From NCBI GenBank assembly GCA_034423115.1, contig DAOUJD010000073.1:1-64000 (forward strand): DNA of 64,000 bases, read 5' to 3'. Under the pieces are notes generated by a model, which worked only from the letters and a program-made list of their open reading frames with translations, did no database searches and was not told the origin of the DNA. Source of the DNA: Bin87 sp034423115. Its GTDB lineage: Bacteria > Chloroflexota > Dehalococcoidia > Lucifugimonadales > UBA3495. The position numbers were made by a program, and so were the translations under genes. This document shows, piece after piece, positions 34,093 through 43,334 of this stretch (the first letter of the stretch is position 1; every line of letters begins with the position of its first letter).

Positions 34093-35104
34093 GCTCAGGC
34101 GGTCCCCCGTTTCGGGTCGCGATTCGTTCCATAAACCCGTCGAACGCCTGCGATTGCCCCTTGAACAAGTAGGATAATTGGGCGGCCGCGATGTCCACGC
34201 CACCGCATTCGCGCAGGTGTTCAACAACATCCAACAGTCGGTTCTTGCGGATCAACAAGGACACCGCGTACCAATCTTCTTCCTCGACGCTGAAGACTCG
34301 GGCAACGGTGGGACCCTGGATGCCCGCGATATCGGGGCGAGCAAGGATCATTGCGCTGACGTCTTCAGCGGAGCGACCCTGCACGTTGGCCGTGATACGG
34401 TAGTAGGGCCCCGCGCGCAGGTGAGCCTCGAGCGTTTCGGTGAATGATTGGGCCAGGCGTAGATCGACAGGACTATCAGCGAGAGTCAGAGGATTGGCGA
34501 TCAGGCACGCCTGAGAGGTCAGGATCGTTCCGCCATCGAGGGTTTTCAGCCGGTTTTCCCTCAATGTGGTACCAGTGGCGGAAAGATCGGCAATCAGGTC
34601 GGCATAGCCGGCGATGGGAGCGGCCTCAAGGGTTCCGCTGACGGCTACCAGGGTGAAATGGTTGATGCCGCGTTCGAACAGAAAGCGACGGAGGAGTCTG
34701 GGATACTTGGTAGCGATGCGCAGTTGGCGGCCGTGGGCGTGGAAGTCCAGGGCAATGTCGCCGAGATCATCGATCGACGTCACGTCCAGCCAGGACTCCG
34801 GCACTGCCAGAACGTAGTCGCAGCGCCCAAACTCCAAGTCCTCCATGACTGCGACCACGCCGTCGTCATCGTGGCGGTATTCCATCAGGCGGTCAAGGCC
34901 GGTAATGCCCATGTCCGCGCTGCCTTCCTCCACCTTGGTGGTAATATCGGCAGTGCGTTGAAACAGCACGTCTATCCCCGGTATGGCCGGGATGGATCCG
35001 GTGTAGCGCCGAGAGTTCGGGCGGTTCACCTTGACCCCGCAGGAGTCCAGGAACCTCATGGTGGGCTCGCCCAGTTCGCCGTCGCTTGGAATTACCAGTC
35101 TCAA
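34085..35104 (-). CDS. hisG: ATP phosphoribosyltransferase
   Basis: A HisG of about 339 residues, catalysing the first step of histidine biosynthesis. The N-terminus reads RLVIPSDGELGEPT; the PRPP-binding loop is ADLIADLSATGTTLREN near residues 183-199. Residues from about 240 onward (GPTVARVFS ... DVVEHLRECGGVDIAA) look like the C-terminal regulatory domain of long-form HisG. The start is set at a TTG (35104) because no ATG or GTG lies in frame near the expected N-terminus; a longer open frame into hisZ is not credible. It follows the HisZ-like gene by 13 nt. Confidence 0.88.
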   Translation of the reverse strand: MRLVIPSDGELGEPTMRFLDSCGVKVNRPNSRRYTGSIPAIPGIDVLFQRTADITTKVEEGSADMGITGLDRLMEYRHDDDGVVAVMEDLEFGRCDYVLAVPESWLDVTSIDDLGDIALDFHAHGRQLRIATKYPRLLRRFLFERGINHFTLVAVSGTLEAAPIAGYADLIADLSATGTTLRENRLKTLDGGTILTSQACLIANPLTLADSPVDLRLAQSFTETLEAHLRAGPYYRITANVQGRSAEDVSAMILARPDIAGIQGPTVARVFSVEEEDWYAVSLLIRKNRLLDVVEHLRECGGVDIAAAQLSYLFKGQSQAFDGFMERIATRNGGPPEHA

Positions 35105-35117
35105 ATCAGCACCCGAG

Positions 35118-36533
35118 TTACACGGTGATTGTACGCGAATATCCGGACGTTGAACCGTCTCCACCGACTTGTAAAACGGCGATGCCGCCATTCCGACGGA
35201 TTTCCGAAGCCTCGCGGAGAGCGGATGCGTTTGAGCCAGACGTTTCAGGGTGCACCAGGACTTGTTCGACCTCGCATTGGTTGGATGGATCCTCGGGCAT
35301 TGCGGCCAACAGGGATTCCAAGGTGTACGCCAACCCCAACGCTGGGACCACATCGCGGCCACCCAGAGCCAGAGCCAGCAAGTCGTAACGACCTCCGCCG
35401 CCCAGTACGACATCGGCGGCGCCCACAACGTCGAATATGATGCCGTTGTAATAAGCGATGCCCCTGGAGAGGGAGAAATCCAATTGAAGCTTACCGCTCA
35501 ACGAGGGTTCGTTGCAGATCAACGCCAGCAGTTCGGTCAAACGGTCGTGTGCCGAAGTATCCGCACCGGTCGCTAACACGATGCTGCGCACCTGTTCGAT
35601 CGCATCTGCTGGATTGCCTCGAACGGCGGCGAGTTGTCCTGCCAACTCGAGCCCCCTTTCGATTGTGTCAGCGGCGTCTCCACCACGGAGTTTCCGAAGC
35701 AAGCGGTCGACGATCTCATCGGGGGACCGACGCCCCAGTGGGATCTCAGGAGAGTTGTTCCACCGCATGAAACCGGCCAGCACCGAGCGCGCCACCCCAT
35801 CGGGCAGGCCGGCGACCGCGTCCGCCAGATCTACTTCGTCGCTCGGCAACTCCCTGCCTGATACGATGTGGAGTTCGTCGGCCCTTTGCAGGGTCGCGGC
35901 GAGACGTTCCGAACCGTCGCCGATCCGGTCCATGTTTGCCACAATGAATGATCGGGCACGGTCGGACAAGCCCACGGTGTCCAGAACGCTGTCCAGAATG
36001 TCAAGATCGGCCAGGCGCACGCGGTAATCCGATATCCCCAATCTAGCGGGAATCTCGGCTGCCAAAGACAGTAGTTCGGCGTCGGCCAGAATGCTTTTGG
36101 AACCGATCAGTTCGGCGCCGACCTGGGTGAACTGACCGCTATTTTCAGCGGGTGGTGGATTGCCCACATCGTAGCGAAACACGGGACCCGAATACTGCCA
36201 ACGCACTACCGGTTCGGACTCTGCTTCGGACGCCGACTCCAGATAGTGACGCATGATGGAGGAAGTAAACTCGGGCCGCAGACTGACCGAGTTGGAGCCG
36301 GGATCGCTGAACGAGTACATCTGGGACGCCAGATCGCCGCCCGACTTGCGCAAGAACAACTCGGTGGGTTCCAAGATAGGCACTTCCAGGGCGCGGTAAC
36401 CGTAGCGTCCGATGGCATCAGACAGCAGGCTTTGCACCTGATGCTTGGAGCGGAACTCGTTATCGGAAACGTCGCGCATACCGGTGAGGCGGCGCACCGG
36501 GTTCGGGACGACTGGAGCGGCAGTGGGCGTCAT
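35118..36533 (-). CDS. hisZ: histidyl-tRNA synthetase-like protein, probably ATP phosphoribosyltransferase regulatory subunit
   Basis: A 471-residue class II synthetase-like protein heading the his operon. Class II motifs 1 and 3 are recognisable (RPEFTSSIMRHYLES and GGGGRYDLLALALGG...ALGLAYTLESL). SLSRGIAYYNGIIFD corresponds to the histidine-binding RGLDYY segment. The motif 2 loop that in true HisRS reads GRYRQF is replaced by PPPAENSGQF, so aminoacylation is doubtful. Only about 70 residues remain after motif 3. HisZ is therefore preferred, though a divergent HisRS is possible. The start lies 7 nt after a TACAAT element, suggesting a leaderless transcript. Confidence 0.75.
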   Translation of the reverse strand: MTPTAAPVVPNPVRRLTGMRDVSDNEFRSKHQVQSLLSDAIGRYGYRALEVPILEPTELFLRKSGGDLASQMYSFSDPGSNSVSLRPEFTSSIMRHYLESASEAESEPVVRWQYSGPVFRYDVGNPPPAENSGQFTQVGAELIGSKSILADAELLSLAAEIPARLGISDYRVRLADLDILDSVLDTVGLSDRARSFIVANMDRIGDGSERLAATLQRADELHIVSGRELPSDEVDLADAVAGLPDGVARSVLAGFMRWNNSPEIPLGRRSPDEIVDRLLRKLRGGDAADTIERGLELAGQLAAVRGNPADAIEQVRSIVLATGADTSAHDRLTELLALICNEPSLSGKLQLDFSLSRGIAYYNGIIFDVVGAADVVLGGGGRYDLLALALGGRDVVPALGLAYTLESLLAAMPEDPSNQCEVEQVLVHPETSGSNASALREASEIRRNGGIAVLQVGGDGSTSGYSRTITV

Positions 36534-36540
36534 CGCCAGT

Positions 36541-36546
36541 ATTGTA
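36541..36546 (-). promoter_or_regulatory. -10 element of the his operon
   Basis: TACAAT on the minus strand ends 7 nt before the hisZ ATG, so transcription would begin at or next to the start codon (leaderless mRNA). No good -35 is visible. Confidence 0.45.
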
Positions 36547-36653
36547 ACACCAACATCGGGCGGTACGTATCCGCTGCAAAACCGCGTGCACGACTCTCGA
36601 GCTTAATTTCCATGAACCCGCGGCCGGTCTTCATGGAACACTGTACCATCGAC

Positions 36654-37436
36654 TTACGGGTGGGCGTTGGATCCGCCGTCGATGTACACGGGTTGGCCGC
36701 TGGGATAGTCGCAGTGCGGCGAGCAGAGGTACACCAGCATGGCGGCGAGGTCGCGGGGATGCCCCTTGCGACGCATCGGGGTGTATCGGACCAGGAGTTC
36801 CTCACGCTGGGTTTCCAAAGGGACGTCCTCTGCGGTGGACCATCCGGAGCCCACGGCGTTTACGCGGATTTCGCTGCGTCCCCATTCGACGGCAAGGGAA
36901 CGGGTCAGGGACAGAACGGCAGCCTGCGTGGCGCTGTACGCCGAGCAGTTGATGACACCGCGCTCCGCCAGGTTTGAGATCACGTTGACGATCCGACCGT
37001 ACTGTTGCGCGAGCATCTGTTGACCCACCGCCTGGGTAAGCATGAACGTGGCGCGCACGTTGCGCGCGTGCAGTTCGTCCCACTCCTGCATGGAGATGTC
37101 AGCGGCCGGTTTGGCGAAAAAGCTGCGGGTATCGTTGATTAGGATGCCCACCCGGTCATGGAAGCGGGCAAATGCCTGGAGGATGGCCGCTGCCCCGTCG
37201 GGGGTGTCCCAACGGCCCGAATGTCCGGCTACGTTGTCGCCGGTAACCGCCGAGACCGCGGCGCGAATAGCGTCGACGGAGTCCTGGTGGCGGGCCACTG
37301 CGAACACGGTGGCTCCGGCTTCAGCGAGGGCCACGGCAAGTTGTGGGGTTTCATCACCGCCGCACGAGGCAACTATCGCAGTATGCCCGGCGAGGTTATA
37401 TTCGGCGGGCAGGTAGTCGGGTGTGTTGGACAGCAC
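36654..37436 (-). CDS. SDR-fold protein with altered active site
   Basis: A 260-residue short-chain dehydrogenase/reductase fold. The cofactor motif TGxxxGxG is degraded to ASCGGDETPQ and NNAG to INDTRS. The catalytic tetrad is incomplete: Ser and Tyr persist in the VISN and SAYSATQAA segments, but the lysine of YxxxK is Gln (codon CAG). The rest of the fold follows the family, ending YPSGQPVYIDGGSNAHP. It may be a non-catalytic partner of the intact SDR encoded 27 nt upstream, or a binding protein. A similar split is seen in enoyl reductase-like FabI relatives, but the sequence is not FabI. Confidence 0.85.
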   Translation of the reverse strand: MLSNTPDYLPAEYNLAGHTAIVASCGGDETPQLAVALAEAGATVFAVARHQDSVDAIRAAVSAVTGDNVAGHSGRWDTPDGAAAILQAFARFHDRVGILINDTRSFFAKPAADISMQEWDELHARNVRATFMLTQAVGQQMLAQQYGRIVNVISNLAERGVINCSAYSATQAAVLSLTRSLAVEWGRSEIRVNAVGSGWSTAEDVPLETQREELLVRYTPMRRKGHPRDLAAMLVYLCSPHCDYPSGQPVYIDGGSNAHP

Positions 37437-37463
37437 GGCGTGATGATCCTTGGGTTTGTGGAG

Positions 37464-38273
37464 CTACGGTTCCAATTCTGCCACCGGCGCGTGACCGGTT
37501 GGGGCGATACCGGATGCGAGTCCGGCGCCATCCAGGATGAACATTTCGCCCGTCATGTAGTCAGATGCGTCTGAGGACAAAAAGACGGCGATGGGGCCCA
37601 GATCCTCCGGCTTGCCCAGTTTGCCGGTGGGCAGGAAATCGCCGGATTGGGGCAGGGTTCGGTTGATTTCGGCGCCGGGATCGATAGTAGGAATAAACCC
37701 GGGCACGATGCTATTGGCGGTGATGCCGTAGCGAGCGAGGCTGAACGAGAGAACGCGGGTGAGCTGGATCACACCGCCCTTGGAGGTGCAGTACATGTAG
37801 ATGTCGCGGCCTCCGCGCAGGCCGAAGCCTGATGCAACGTTGACGATCTTACCCTTGCCGGCGTCGGCCATGGGCTTGGCGGCGGCCCGAGAACAGAAGA
37901 ATGCGCCGTTCAGGTTGACCGACATGGCGGTTTCCCAGTCATCGTCGGTGATTTCCCAGATGGGCTTGAGGACGTTGTCGGCGACCATGGCCGCGTTGTT
38001 GATGATCACATCGATTCGCCCGAAATGGTCGAGGGTTGCCTGGATCAGGGCGTCGGCGTCAGAGGACTTGGACACGTCGGTGGGGACGGCGATGGCGTCC
38101 TGGCCGGCGGCAATCGCCTCATCCCTAGCCGCCTCGATGGGTCCGGGGCGGCGGCCCGCGATGGCCAGATTGGCGCCGGAGCGGGTGAGGGCGCGCACCA
38201 TCTCCAATCCCAAACCGGTGCCGCCACCCGTGATGACGACCACTTTGCCGTCGAGATATAGGTTTTCAAGCAT
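37464..38273 (-). CDS. SDR family oxidoreductase
   Basis: A 269-residue short-chain dehydrogenase with intact motifs: VITGGGTGLGLEMVRAL (cofactor binding), IINNAAMV, the serine in NVASGFGLRGG and YMYCTSKGG carrying Tyr and Lys. The C-terminus YMTGEMFILDGAGLASG is typical. The substrate is unknown. Its start overlaps the end of birA by 8 nt, and the degenerate SDR gene follows after 27 nt. Confidence 0.92.
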   Translation of the reverse strand: MLENLYLDGKVVVITGGGTGLGLEMVRALTRSGANLAIAGRRPGPIEAARDEAIAAGQDAIAVPTDVSKSSDADALIQATLDHFGRIDVIINNAAMVADNVLKPIWEITDDDWETAMSVNLNGAFFCSRAAAKPMADAGKGKIVNVASGFGLRGGRDIYMYCTSKGGVIQLTRVLSFSLARYGITANSIVPGFIPTIDPGAEINRTLPQSGDFLPTGKLGKPEDLGPIAVFLSSDASDYMTGEMFILDGAGLASGIAPTGHAPVAELEP

Positions 38274-39069
38274 GCACCAGTGGCTCCCCTTCGACTGCGC
38301 GCAGAGTAATGTCTCCGGCAGTCAGGGTCAACAATTTCCCGTCGTCCTGGCGCAACAGCAGGTTACCGTGTTCATCAATGTCCTCGGCGAGACCGTATTC
38401 GCTGACACCGTGATGCGTCACAACGACCCGTTGACCGAGCGTATCCAACCAACGCCGCCATTCCGGGACGGGGGAACGTCCGCGCAGCAAGTCCAGATAC
38501 AGAGCGTCCATGTGCTGCAGGATGCGGCGCAGCAATTCCGGGCGGTCAACCTCGGAGTCCGATAGGTGGTTCAGGCTGGCTGCGCTGGCGGAGATCTCGT
38601 GGTCGGATGTGACGTCGAGCGCGATGTTCACGCCGATGCCCACTACGGCGTGTTGGATGTGGCTGCCGGACATTGCGCTCTCGGCGAGGATGCCGGCTAC
38701 TTTACGGCCATCAACGGTGATGTCGTTGGGCCACTTGATGGCCGGATACAGCCCTGACACCTGGCGGATGGAGCGCGCCACAGCGACGCCCGCCAAAGGG
38801 CTGAGTAGGGGTAACGCATCGGCGTCAGGGCGAAAGAGAACGGAACAATAAAGGTTTCCCGAATCTGATACCCAACGTCGACCAAGGCGCCCCCGGCTGG
38901 CGGTCTGGGTTTCAGCCACAACGACTACTCCCTCTTCCGCTCCGTCGCGGGCCCACCCCGCAGCGTCGTCCATGGTGGATGCAGTGGACTGATAGTAGCG
39001 CACGGTGCGGCCAACGATGGCCGTGTATAGGCCGGCGCGGAGCATCTGAGCGACGATGGACAAAGGCAT
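38266..39069 (-). CDS. birA: biotin--[acetyl-CoA-carboxylase] ligase
   Basis: A 267-residue monofunctional biotin protein ligase. The nucleotide/biotin loop RGRLGRRW is near residues 60-67, and IKWPNDITVDGRKVAGIL near 112-129 contains the catalytic lysine region. VGIGVNIALDV and a short C-terminal SH3-like cap follow. The N-terminal DNA-binding helix-turn-helix of bifunctional BirA is absent, so it should not be a repressor. It lies 10 nt after glyS. Confidence 0.94.
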   Translation of the reverse strand: MPLSIVAQMLRAGLYTAIVGRTVRYYQSTASTMDDAAGWARDGAEEGVVVVAETQTASRGRLGRRWVSDSGNLYCSVLFRPDADALPLLSPLAGVAVARSIRQVSGLYPAIKWPNDITVDGRKVAGILAESAMSGSHIQHAVVGIGVNIALDVTSDHEISASAASLNHLSDSEVDRPELLRRILQHMDALYLDLLRGRSPVPEWRRWLDTLGQRVVVTHHGVSEYGLAEDIDEHGNLLLRQDDGKLLTLTAGDITLRAVEGEPLVHA

Positions 39070-39079
39070 GGAATAGGGA

Positions 39080-40399
39080 TTACCAGCCGTGGTCGTAGCG
39101 GTCCTGGAGTACGTCGACGAGGCCGCTGATGGGGATGCGTTCCTGGGCCATGGTGTCGCGGTCTCGGATGGTGACCGCCTGGTCGTCCAGAGTGTCGAAG
39201 TCTACCGTTACGCAATACGGGGTGCCGATTTCATCCTGGCGACGGTAGCGGCGGCCGATGCTCTGGGCATCGTCGAATTGAGAGCGGAACCGCCGGCGGA
39301 CTAGGTCGTACACGGCGCGGGCGGTTGGGGCCAGCCGGGCGTTTCGGCTCAAGGGCAGGACGGCAACGGTGACGGGGGCCAGAGCGCGGTGGAAATGCAG
39401 GACGGTTCGGGTGTCGTTGCCGTCCGGTTCTTCGTCATAGCTATCTAGCCAAAAGGCGAGAGTGGCGCGGTCCACGCCGCCGGACGGTTCGATGACATAC
39501 GGCAAATAGCGCTCGTGTATTTCATCGTCGAAGTAGGTCAGGTCTTCGCCGCTGAATTCTTTATGGCGGGCGAGGTCGAAATCAGTACGATCGGCGATGC
39601 CTTCCAACTCGCCCCAACCCCAGGGGAAGCGGTATTCGATGTCGTAGGTTGCCTTGGCGTAGTGAGCCAACTCGTCGCCGGCGTGTTCGCGCAAGCGCAA
39701 GTTTTCGGAACGGATGCCGAAGTTCACGTACCACTCAAACCGGTCTTTCACCCACTGCTGAAGCCACTCCTCGTCGGTATCGGGTTTCACGAAGAACTCG
39801 ATCTCCATCTGCTCGAATTCGCGGGTTCGGAAAGTGAAGTTGCCAGGCGTTATTTCGTTGCGGAACGCCTTGCCGATCTGGGCGATGCCGAAGGGCAGCT
39901 TTTTGCGTGTCGCGGTCTGCACGTTCTGGAAATTTACGAAGATCCCTTGGGCAGTTTCGGGGCGAAGAAATACCTCGGCACTGGAATCCTCAACCGGACC
40001 CATGAAGGTGCGAAACATGAGGTTGAATCGACGCGGCTCCGTGAACACGCCACCACACACAGGACAAACCTCAGTTTCGAGTTGGTCCTGGCGGAATCGA
40101 CGGTGGCACTCACGGCATTCGACCAGAGGGTCGCTGAAATTTTCAACGTGTCCACTGGCTTCCCAGACGCGCGGGTGCATGAGAATCGCGGCGTCCAATC
40201 CCACGACGTCGTCACGCTCGGAGACAACAGAACGCCACCAAGCCTCCTTGACGTTACGCTTGAGTTCGACGCCGAGGGGGCCGTAGTCCCAGGTTGATCC
40301 CAAACCTCCATACACCTCACTGGACTGAAAGACGAAACCCCGTCGCTTGGACAGGGAAAGGATTTTATCCATATCGGCGTATGGGAGGGTGCGCGGCAT
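39080..40399 (-). CDS. glyS: glycyl-tRNA synthetase, dimeric class II type
   Basis: A 439-residue single-chain (alpha2-type) GlyRS charging tRNA-Gly. It has the N-terminal KRRGFVFQSSEVYGG...WDYGPLG, a zinc-finger insert CRECHRRF...CPVCGG near residues 93-118, and class II motif 2 in IGKAFRNEITPGNF. The RTREFEQMEIEFFVKP segment and the C-terminal anticodon domain follow. It is slightly compact compared with eukaryotic relatives, normal for bacteria. It starts 30 nt after the chelatase gene and is followed by birA. Confidence 0.96.
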   Translation of the reverse strand: MPRTLPYADMDKILSLSKRRGFVFQSSEVYGGLGSTWDYGPLGVELKRNVKEAWWRSVVSERDDVVGLDAAILMHPRVWEASGHVENFSDPLVECRECHRRFRQDQLETEVCPVCGGVFTEPRRFNLMFRTFMGPVEDSSAEVFLRPETAQGIFVNFQNVQTATRKKLPFGIAQIGKAFRNEITPGNFTFRTREFEQMEIEFFVKPDTDEEWLQQWVKDRFEWYVNFGIRSENLRLREHAGDELAHYAKATYDIEYRFPWGWGELEGIADRTDFDLARHKEFSGEDLTYFDDEIHERYLPYVIEPSGGVDRATLAFWLDSYDEEPDGNDTRTVLHFHRALAPVTVAVLPLSRNARLAPTARAVYDLVRRRFRSQFDDAQSIGRRYRRQDEIGTPYCVTVDFDTLDDQAVTIRDRDTMAQERIPISGLVDVLQDRYDHGW

Positions 40400-40429
40400 C
40401 GTGGTCCTCGCGGTGAAATCAGGATTGAA

Positions 40430-42496
40430 TCATGTTATCACAGCGGTGTCGGGCACCTCGCCGGGCAACTCTCGACGCACCGCATCAGCGAGGCTTTCGG
40501 CCGCCAGGTCATCCAGCTTGATGTACCGCGCCGACATGGAATCGGCGATGCCTTGCGCCAACGCCAACTTGATGAAATCCTGTTCGGTGTCCACGACCAC
40601 GGCAGGGATTTTGGCGTCGGCTATGGTTTGAGCCAGGTTCTGAACTTCAGGGTCGGCGGAGGCCAGCTGCGTCAACTGGTCGTTGGCGAGGGACACGTTG
40701 GCCCTACCGTCCGATAGCAGCACGAGTAACGGCAACACGTCGCGGTCTTTCAGGCGTTCGGTTTCCAAGGTTTCCATAGCAACGTACAGCGCACGCGCCA
40801 ACGGAGTCCGCCCACCGGTAGGCATCTCCTGGAGGCACCACTGGGCCATTTCGACGCTGCCGGTGGGCGGCAACAGCAACTCCGCCGCCGTGCCCCGAAA
40901 CGCGATGAGGCCAACGCGGTCGCGGCGCTGGTAGGCATCCAAGAGGAGGGACATCACCGCGCCTTTCACCGCGACCATGCGACGCTGGGCTCCCATGGAG
41001 CCGCTGGCGTCGACCACGAACAGGATCAAGGAACCGGTACGGGTCTCGCGAACCTTCCCACGCACGTCCCAGGGTTCGATGAGAAACGCGGCGGAACCTT
41101 GTCCCGCCGAACGCCGTCGGGAGTCCTGGTATGGTGCAGCGGCTCTGAGAGTGGCGTCCAGCGCCAGGTCGGTCGCCGGACCTTCGGGAACGTGGGCGGC
41201 GACGTAACGGCCGTTTGAGGACCCGCTAACCGTAGTGGCGCGCCGTCCGGAAGATCGCCGGGCTCGACGGTCGGGCGGTTGCACCTGGAGGCTCTGGACG
41301 GCGTAAGGGTCGCCGATTTCGAACCATTCGTCCCCTAAAGCGCCTTCAACTGGGTCGTCGTCTTCGGGTTCAGGGGGGTCGGGTTCTCTATCGCTATCGT
41401 CGGCGGGTTCGTCGTTACGTGAATCGTCCTGGTTGGAAGGCTCGCGTTCGCGCTGCTGGTTCTGAAAATCGTCCAGCATGTTGTCCAGCTGCTCGGTGAC
41501 CAGATGGGGCTGCTGGAAGGGTTGGCGGCGCTGGCGGTGCAAGAGAGCCATCAACGCGGCTTCTCGCACGTCCTCAACTCCGACGACTGACCTGCCCTCA
41601 TAGGCGGCGATGGTGCTGGCCGTTTTGTACATCACGATGTCACCGCGCAGCCCGTCCACCTGGTACTCAGCGCATATGTCGGTGATCAATTCCAGGATGT
41701 CATCCGGAACGATGACATCCGCAAGGAGTTGCTGGCTGGACAACAGGCGATCGCGCTCAGCCTGCTCAGCCTCGGCCCAGGAGTCCATGAAGTCGAAGGG
41801 CGCAGCTTCGAACGCCATACGCCGACGCACCACCTCGCGCCTTTCTTCTGACTGGAATACTCCGTCGACTTCCACGGCCAGCCCGAACCGGTCGAGGAGT
41901 TGCGGGCGGAGATCGCCTTCCTCGGGGTTCATGGTCCCGACCAGCATAAACTCGGCGTCGTGGCTAACGGAGATGCCCTCACGCTCCACGTAGTTGCGTC
42001 CCATGGCGGCCGCGTCCAGCAGCACATCGACCAAGTGGTCATTGAGTAGGTTCACTTCGTCGATGTAGAGGATGCCGCGATGGGCCGCAGCGATAAGTCC
42101 CGGTTCGAAGTTCTTTTCGCCGGACTTGATGGCCTGCTCGATGTCCAGCGATCCGACCAGCCGATCCTCGGTGGCACCCACGGGCAGGTCAACAATCCGA
42201 ACCTGCCGGTCAGATGGTCCGCCAGTCCGTGCGGACTGCTGACACCACTGGCACACTTCCTGCGGATTGCCCGGTTGGCAACTATACGGACATCCGGGAA
42301 CCACCGGCACCTGGGGCAACAATGCAGCCAACGATCGCACCGCCGTGCTTTTGGCCGTGCCCTTTTTGCCTCGAACCAACACGCCTCCGATGCGCGGATT
42401 GATTGCGTTGAGCAACAGCGCGCGCTTCATCGGGGTTTGGCCGACGATGGCGGTGAAGGGGAATCGCGGTTCCCGTCCTGGTGAGGGTTGGGTCAT
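40430..42496 (-). CDS. fused magnesium/cobalt chelatase ATPase and VWA subunit (ChlI-ChlD type)
   Basis: A 688-residue protein combining both accessory subunits of CobN/ChlH-type chelatases. The AAA+ module (about residues 10-330) has Walker A GKKGTAKSTA and Walker B ILYIDEVNLL. An insert with CPYSCQPGNPQEVCQWC near residues 69-85 may bind metal. An acidic low-complexity linker (about 350-385) joins a von Willebrand A domain with MIDAS VDASGSMG near residue 490. With CobN encoded four genes upstream, it probably drives cobalt insertion into the corrin ring. It starts 7 nt after cbtA. Confidence 0.93.
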   Translation of the reverse strand: MTQPSPGREPRFPFTAIVGQTPMKRALLLNAINPRIGGVLVRGKKGTAKSTAVRSLAALLPQVPVVPGCPYSCQPGNPQEVCQWCQQSARTGGPSDRQVRIVDLPVGATEDRLVGSLDIEQAIKSGEKNFEPGLIAAAHRGILYIDEVNLLNDHLVDVLLDAAAMGRNYVEREGISVSHDAEFMLVGTMNPEEGDLRPQLLDRFGLAVEVDGVFQSEERREVVRRRMAFEAAPFDFMDSWAEAEQAERDRLLSSQQLLADVIVPDDILELITDICAEYQVDGLRGDIVMYKTASTIAAYEGRSVVGVEDVREAALMALLHRQRRQPFQQPHLVTEQLDNMLDDFQNQQREREPSNQDDSRNDEPADDSDREPDPPEPEDDDPVEGALGDEWFEIGDPYAVQSLQVQPPDRRARRSSGRRATTVSGSSNGRYVAAHVPEGPATDLALDATLRAAAPYQDSRRRSAGQGSAAFLIEPWDVRGKVRETRTGSLILFVVDASGSMGAQRRMVAVKGAVMSLLLDAYQRRDRVGLIAFRGTAAELLLPPTGSVEMAQWCLQEMPTGGRTPLARALYVAMETLETERLKDRDVLPLLVLLSDGRANVSLANDQLTQLASADPEVQNLAQTIADAKIPAVVVDTEQDFIKLALAQGIADSMSARYIKLDDLAAESLADAVRRELPGEVPDTAVIT

Positions 42497-42503
42497 TTTG
42501 GGA

Positions 42504-43301
42504 TCAACCCGTAGTGGCGGGGGCTGGGCCTGTCGTGTTGGGATAGGCGTGAGCGTTGCGTTCCCGATACATGCGGTAGCCCACGGTGGCGAAGGCGATG
42601 CCCATCCAAAGCAGGAAATGGCCGGCGGCGGTAAACGTCCGGAACATTATGGTTAGTTCAGGCGGCAACCAATCCGGCGCGGCGTCCCGGACGCTGGGGA
42701 TGGCGAAAGCGAGCAACAGGGCTACGACGGCATAGGCCAATCCGATACCCCCGTATCGGACCCAACGTCCTGAGCCGGTGGTGGACCGGTTCACCAGTCC
42801 GAAGCCGTAGATCACCAACGCGACGGATACAGTAGAGACGGCGATAAACAGAAACTGGAAGCCCTGGCGAGCTAGCAGTGTCTCATCGCTGCCGATTCCG
42901 GGCGGATTCAAGGGGAATTTAATCTGGCTGTACATGGAAACGCCCCAGAAACCCAGCAACCCTGCCACTGTGGCCCACGCCCACGGATTCCAACCGGGGG
43001 TGGCGTTGCGAGCCAAATGGTACAGGCCGGCAAAAACCGCTCCAAACAGGATGCCTATGACCGCCAAACCGAGACTCATCCCGATGCGTTGACCACCAAG
43101 CGTGATGGCGAAGGCAAGGGGCAGCGGCGCTTCTTCCTCAGCGTTCGCCAGTTCCTCGGCGCAACCGGCGCGGTCGATGTCACATCCTTCCAAGCCGATG
43201 GCCCATTCCATGACGGGGACGTTGAATATGTTCATGTAGGCCGCAACCAGGAGGCCTACGATGACACCCATGATGAGGGCGGTGGGCAGAATACGCGTCA
43301 T
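42504..43301 (-). CDS. cbtA: CbtA family cobalt transporter subunit
   Basis: A 265-residue integral membrane protein of the CbtA family. About six membrane helices are visible. The first starts RILPTALIMGVIVGLLVAAY and is followed by a periplasmic loop with two cysteines (EGCDIDRAGCAEEL). Internal segments such as GWNPWAWATVAGLLGFWG and FPLNPPGIGSDETLLARQ are typical of the family. CbtA with CbtB is a predicted B12-regulated cobalt transporter. It ends 7 nt before the chelatase gene. Confidence 0.88.
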   Translation of the reverse strand: MTRILPTALIMGVIVGLLVAAYMNIFNVPVMEWAIGLEGCDIDRAGCAEELANAEEEAPLPLAFAITLGGQRIGMSLGLAVIGILFGAVFAGLYHLARNATPGWNPWAWATVAGLLGFWGVSMYSQIKFPLNPPGIGSDETLLARQGFQFLFIAVSTVSVALVIYGFGLVNRSTTGSGRWVRYGGIGLAYAVVALLLAFAIPSVRDAAPDWLPPELTIMFRTFTAAGHFLLWMGIAFATVGYRMYRERNAHAYPNTTGPAPATTG

Positions 43302-43334
43302 GATAATCTCCAGTGAATAGCCGTCTGTGAGGGT

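Noticed and set aside
35105..35428. N-terminal extension of hisG into hisZ
   Set aside because: The sequence is a shadow of hisZ and unlike any HisG N-terminus.
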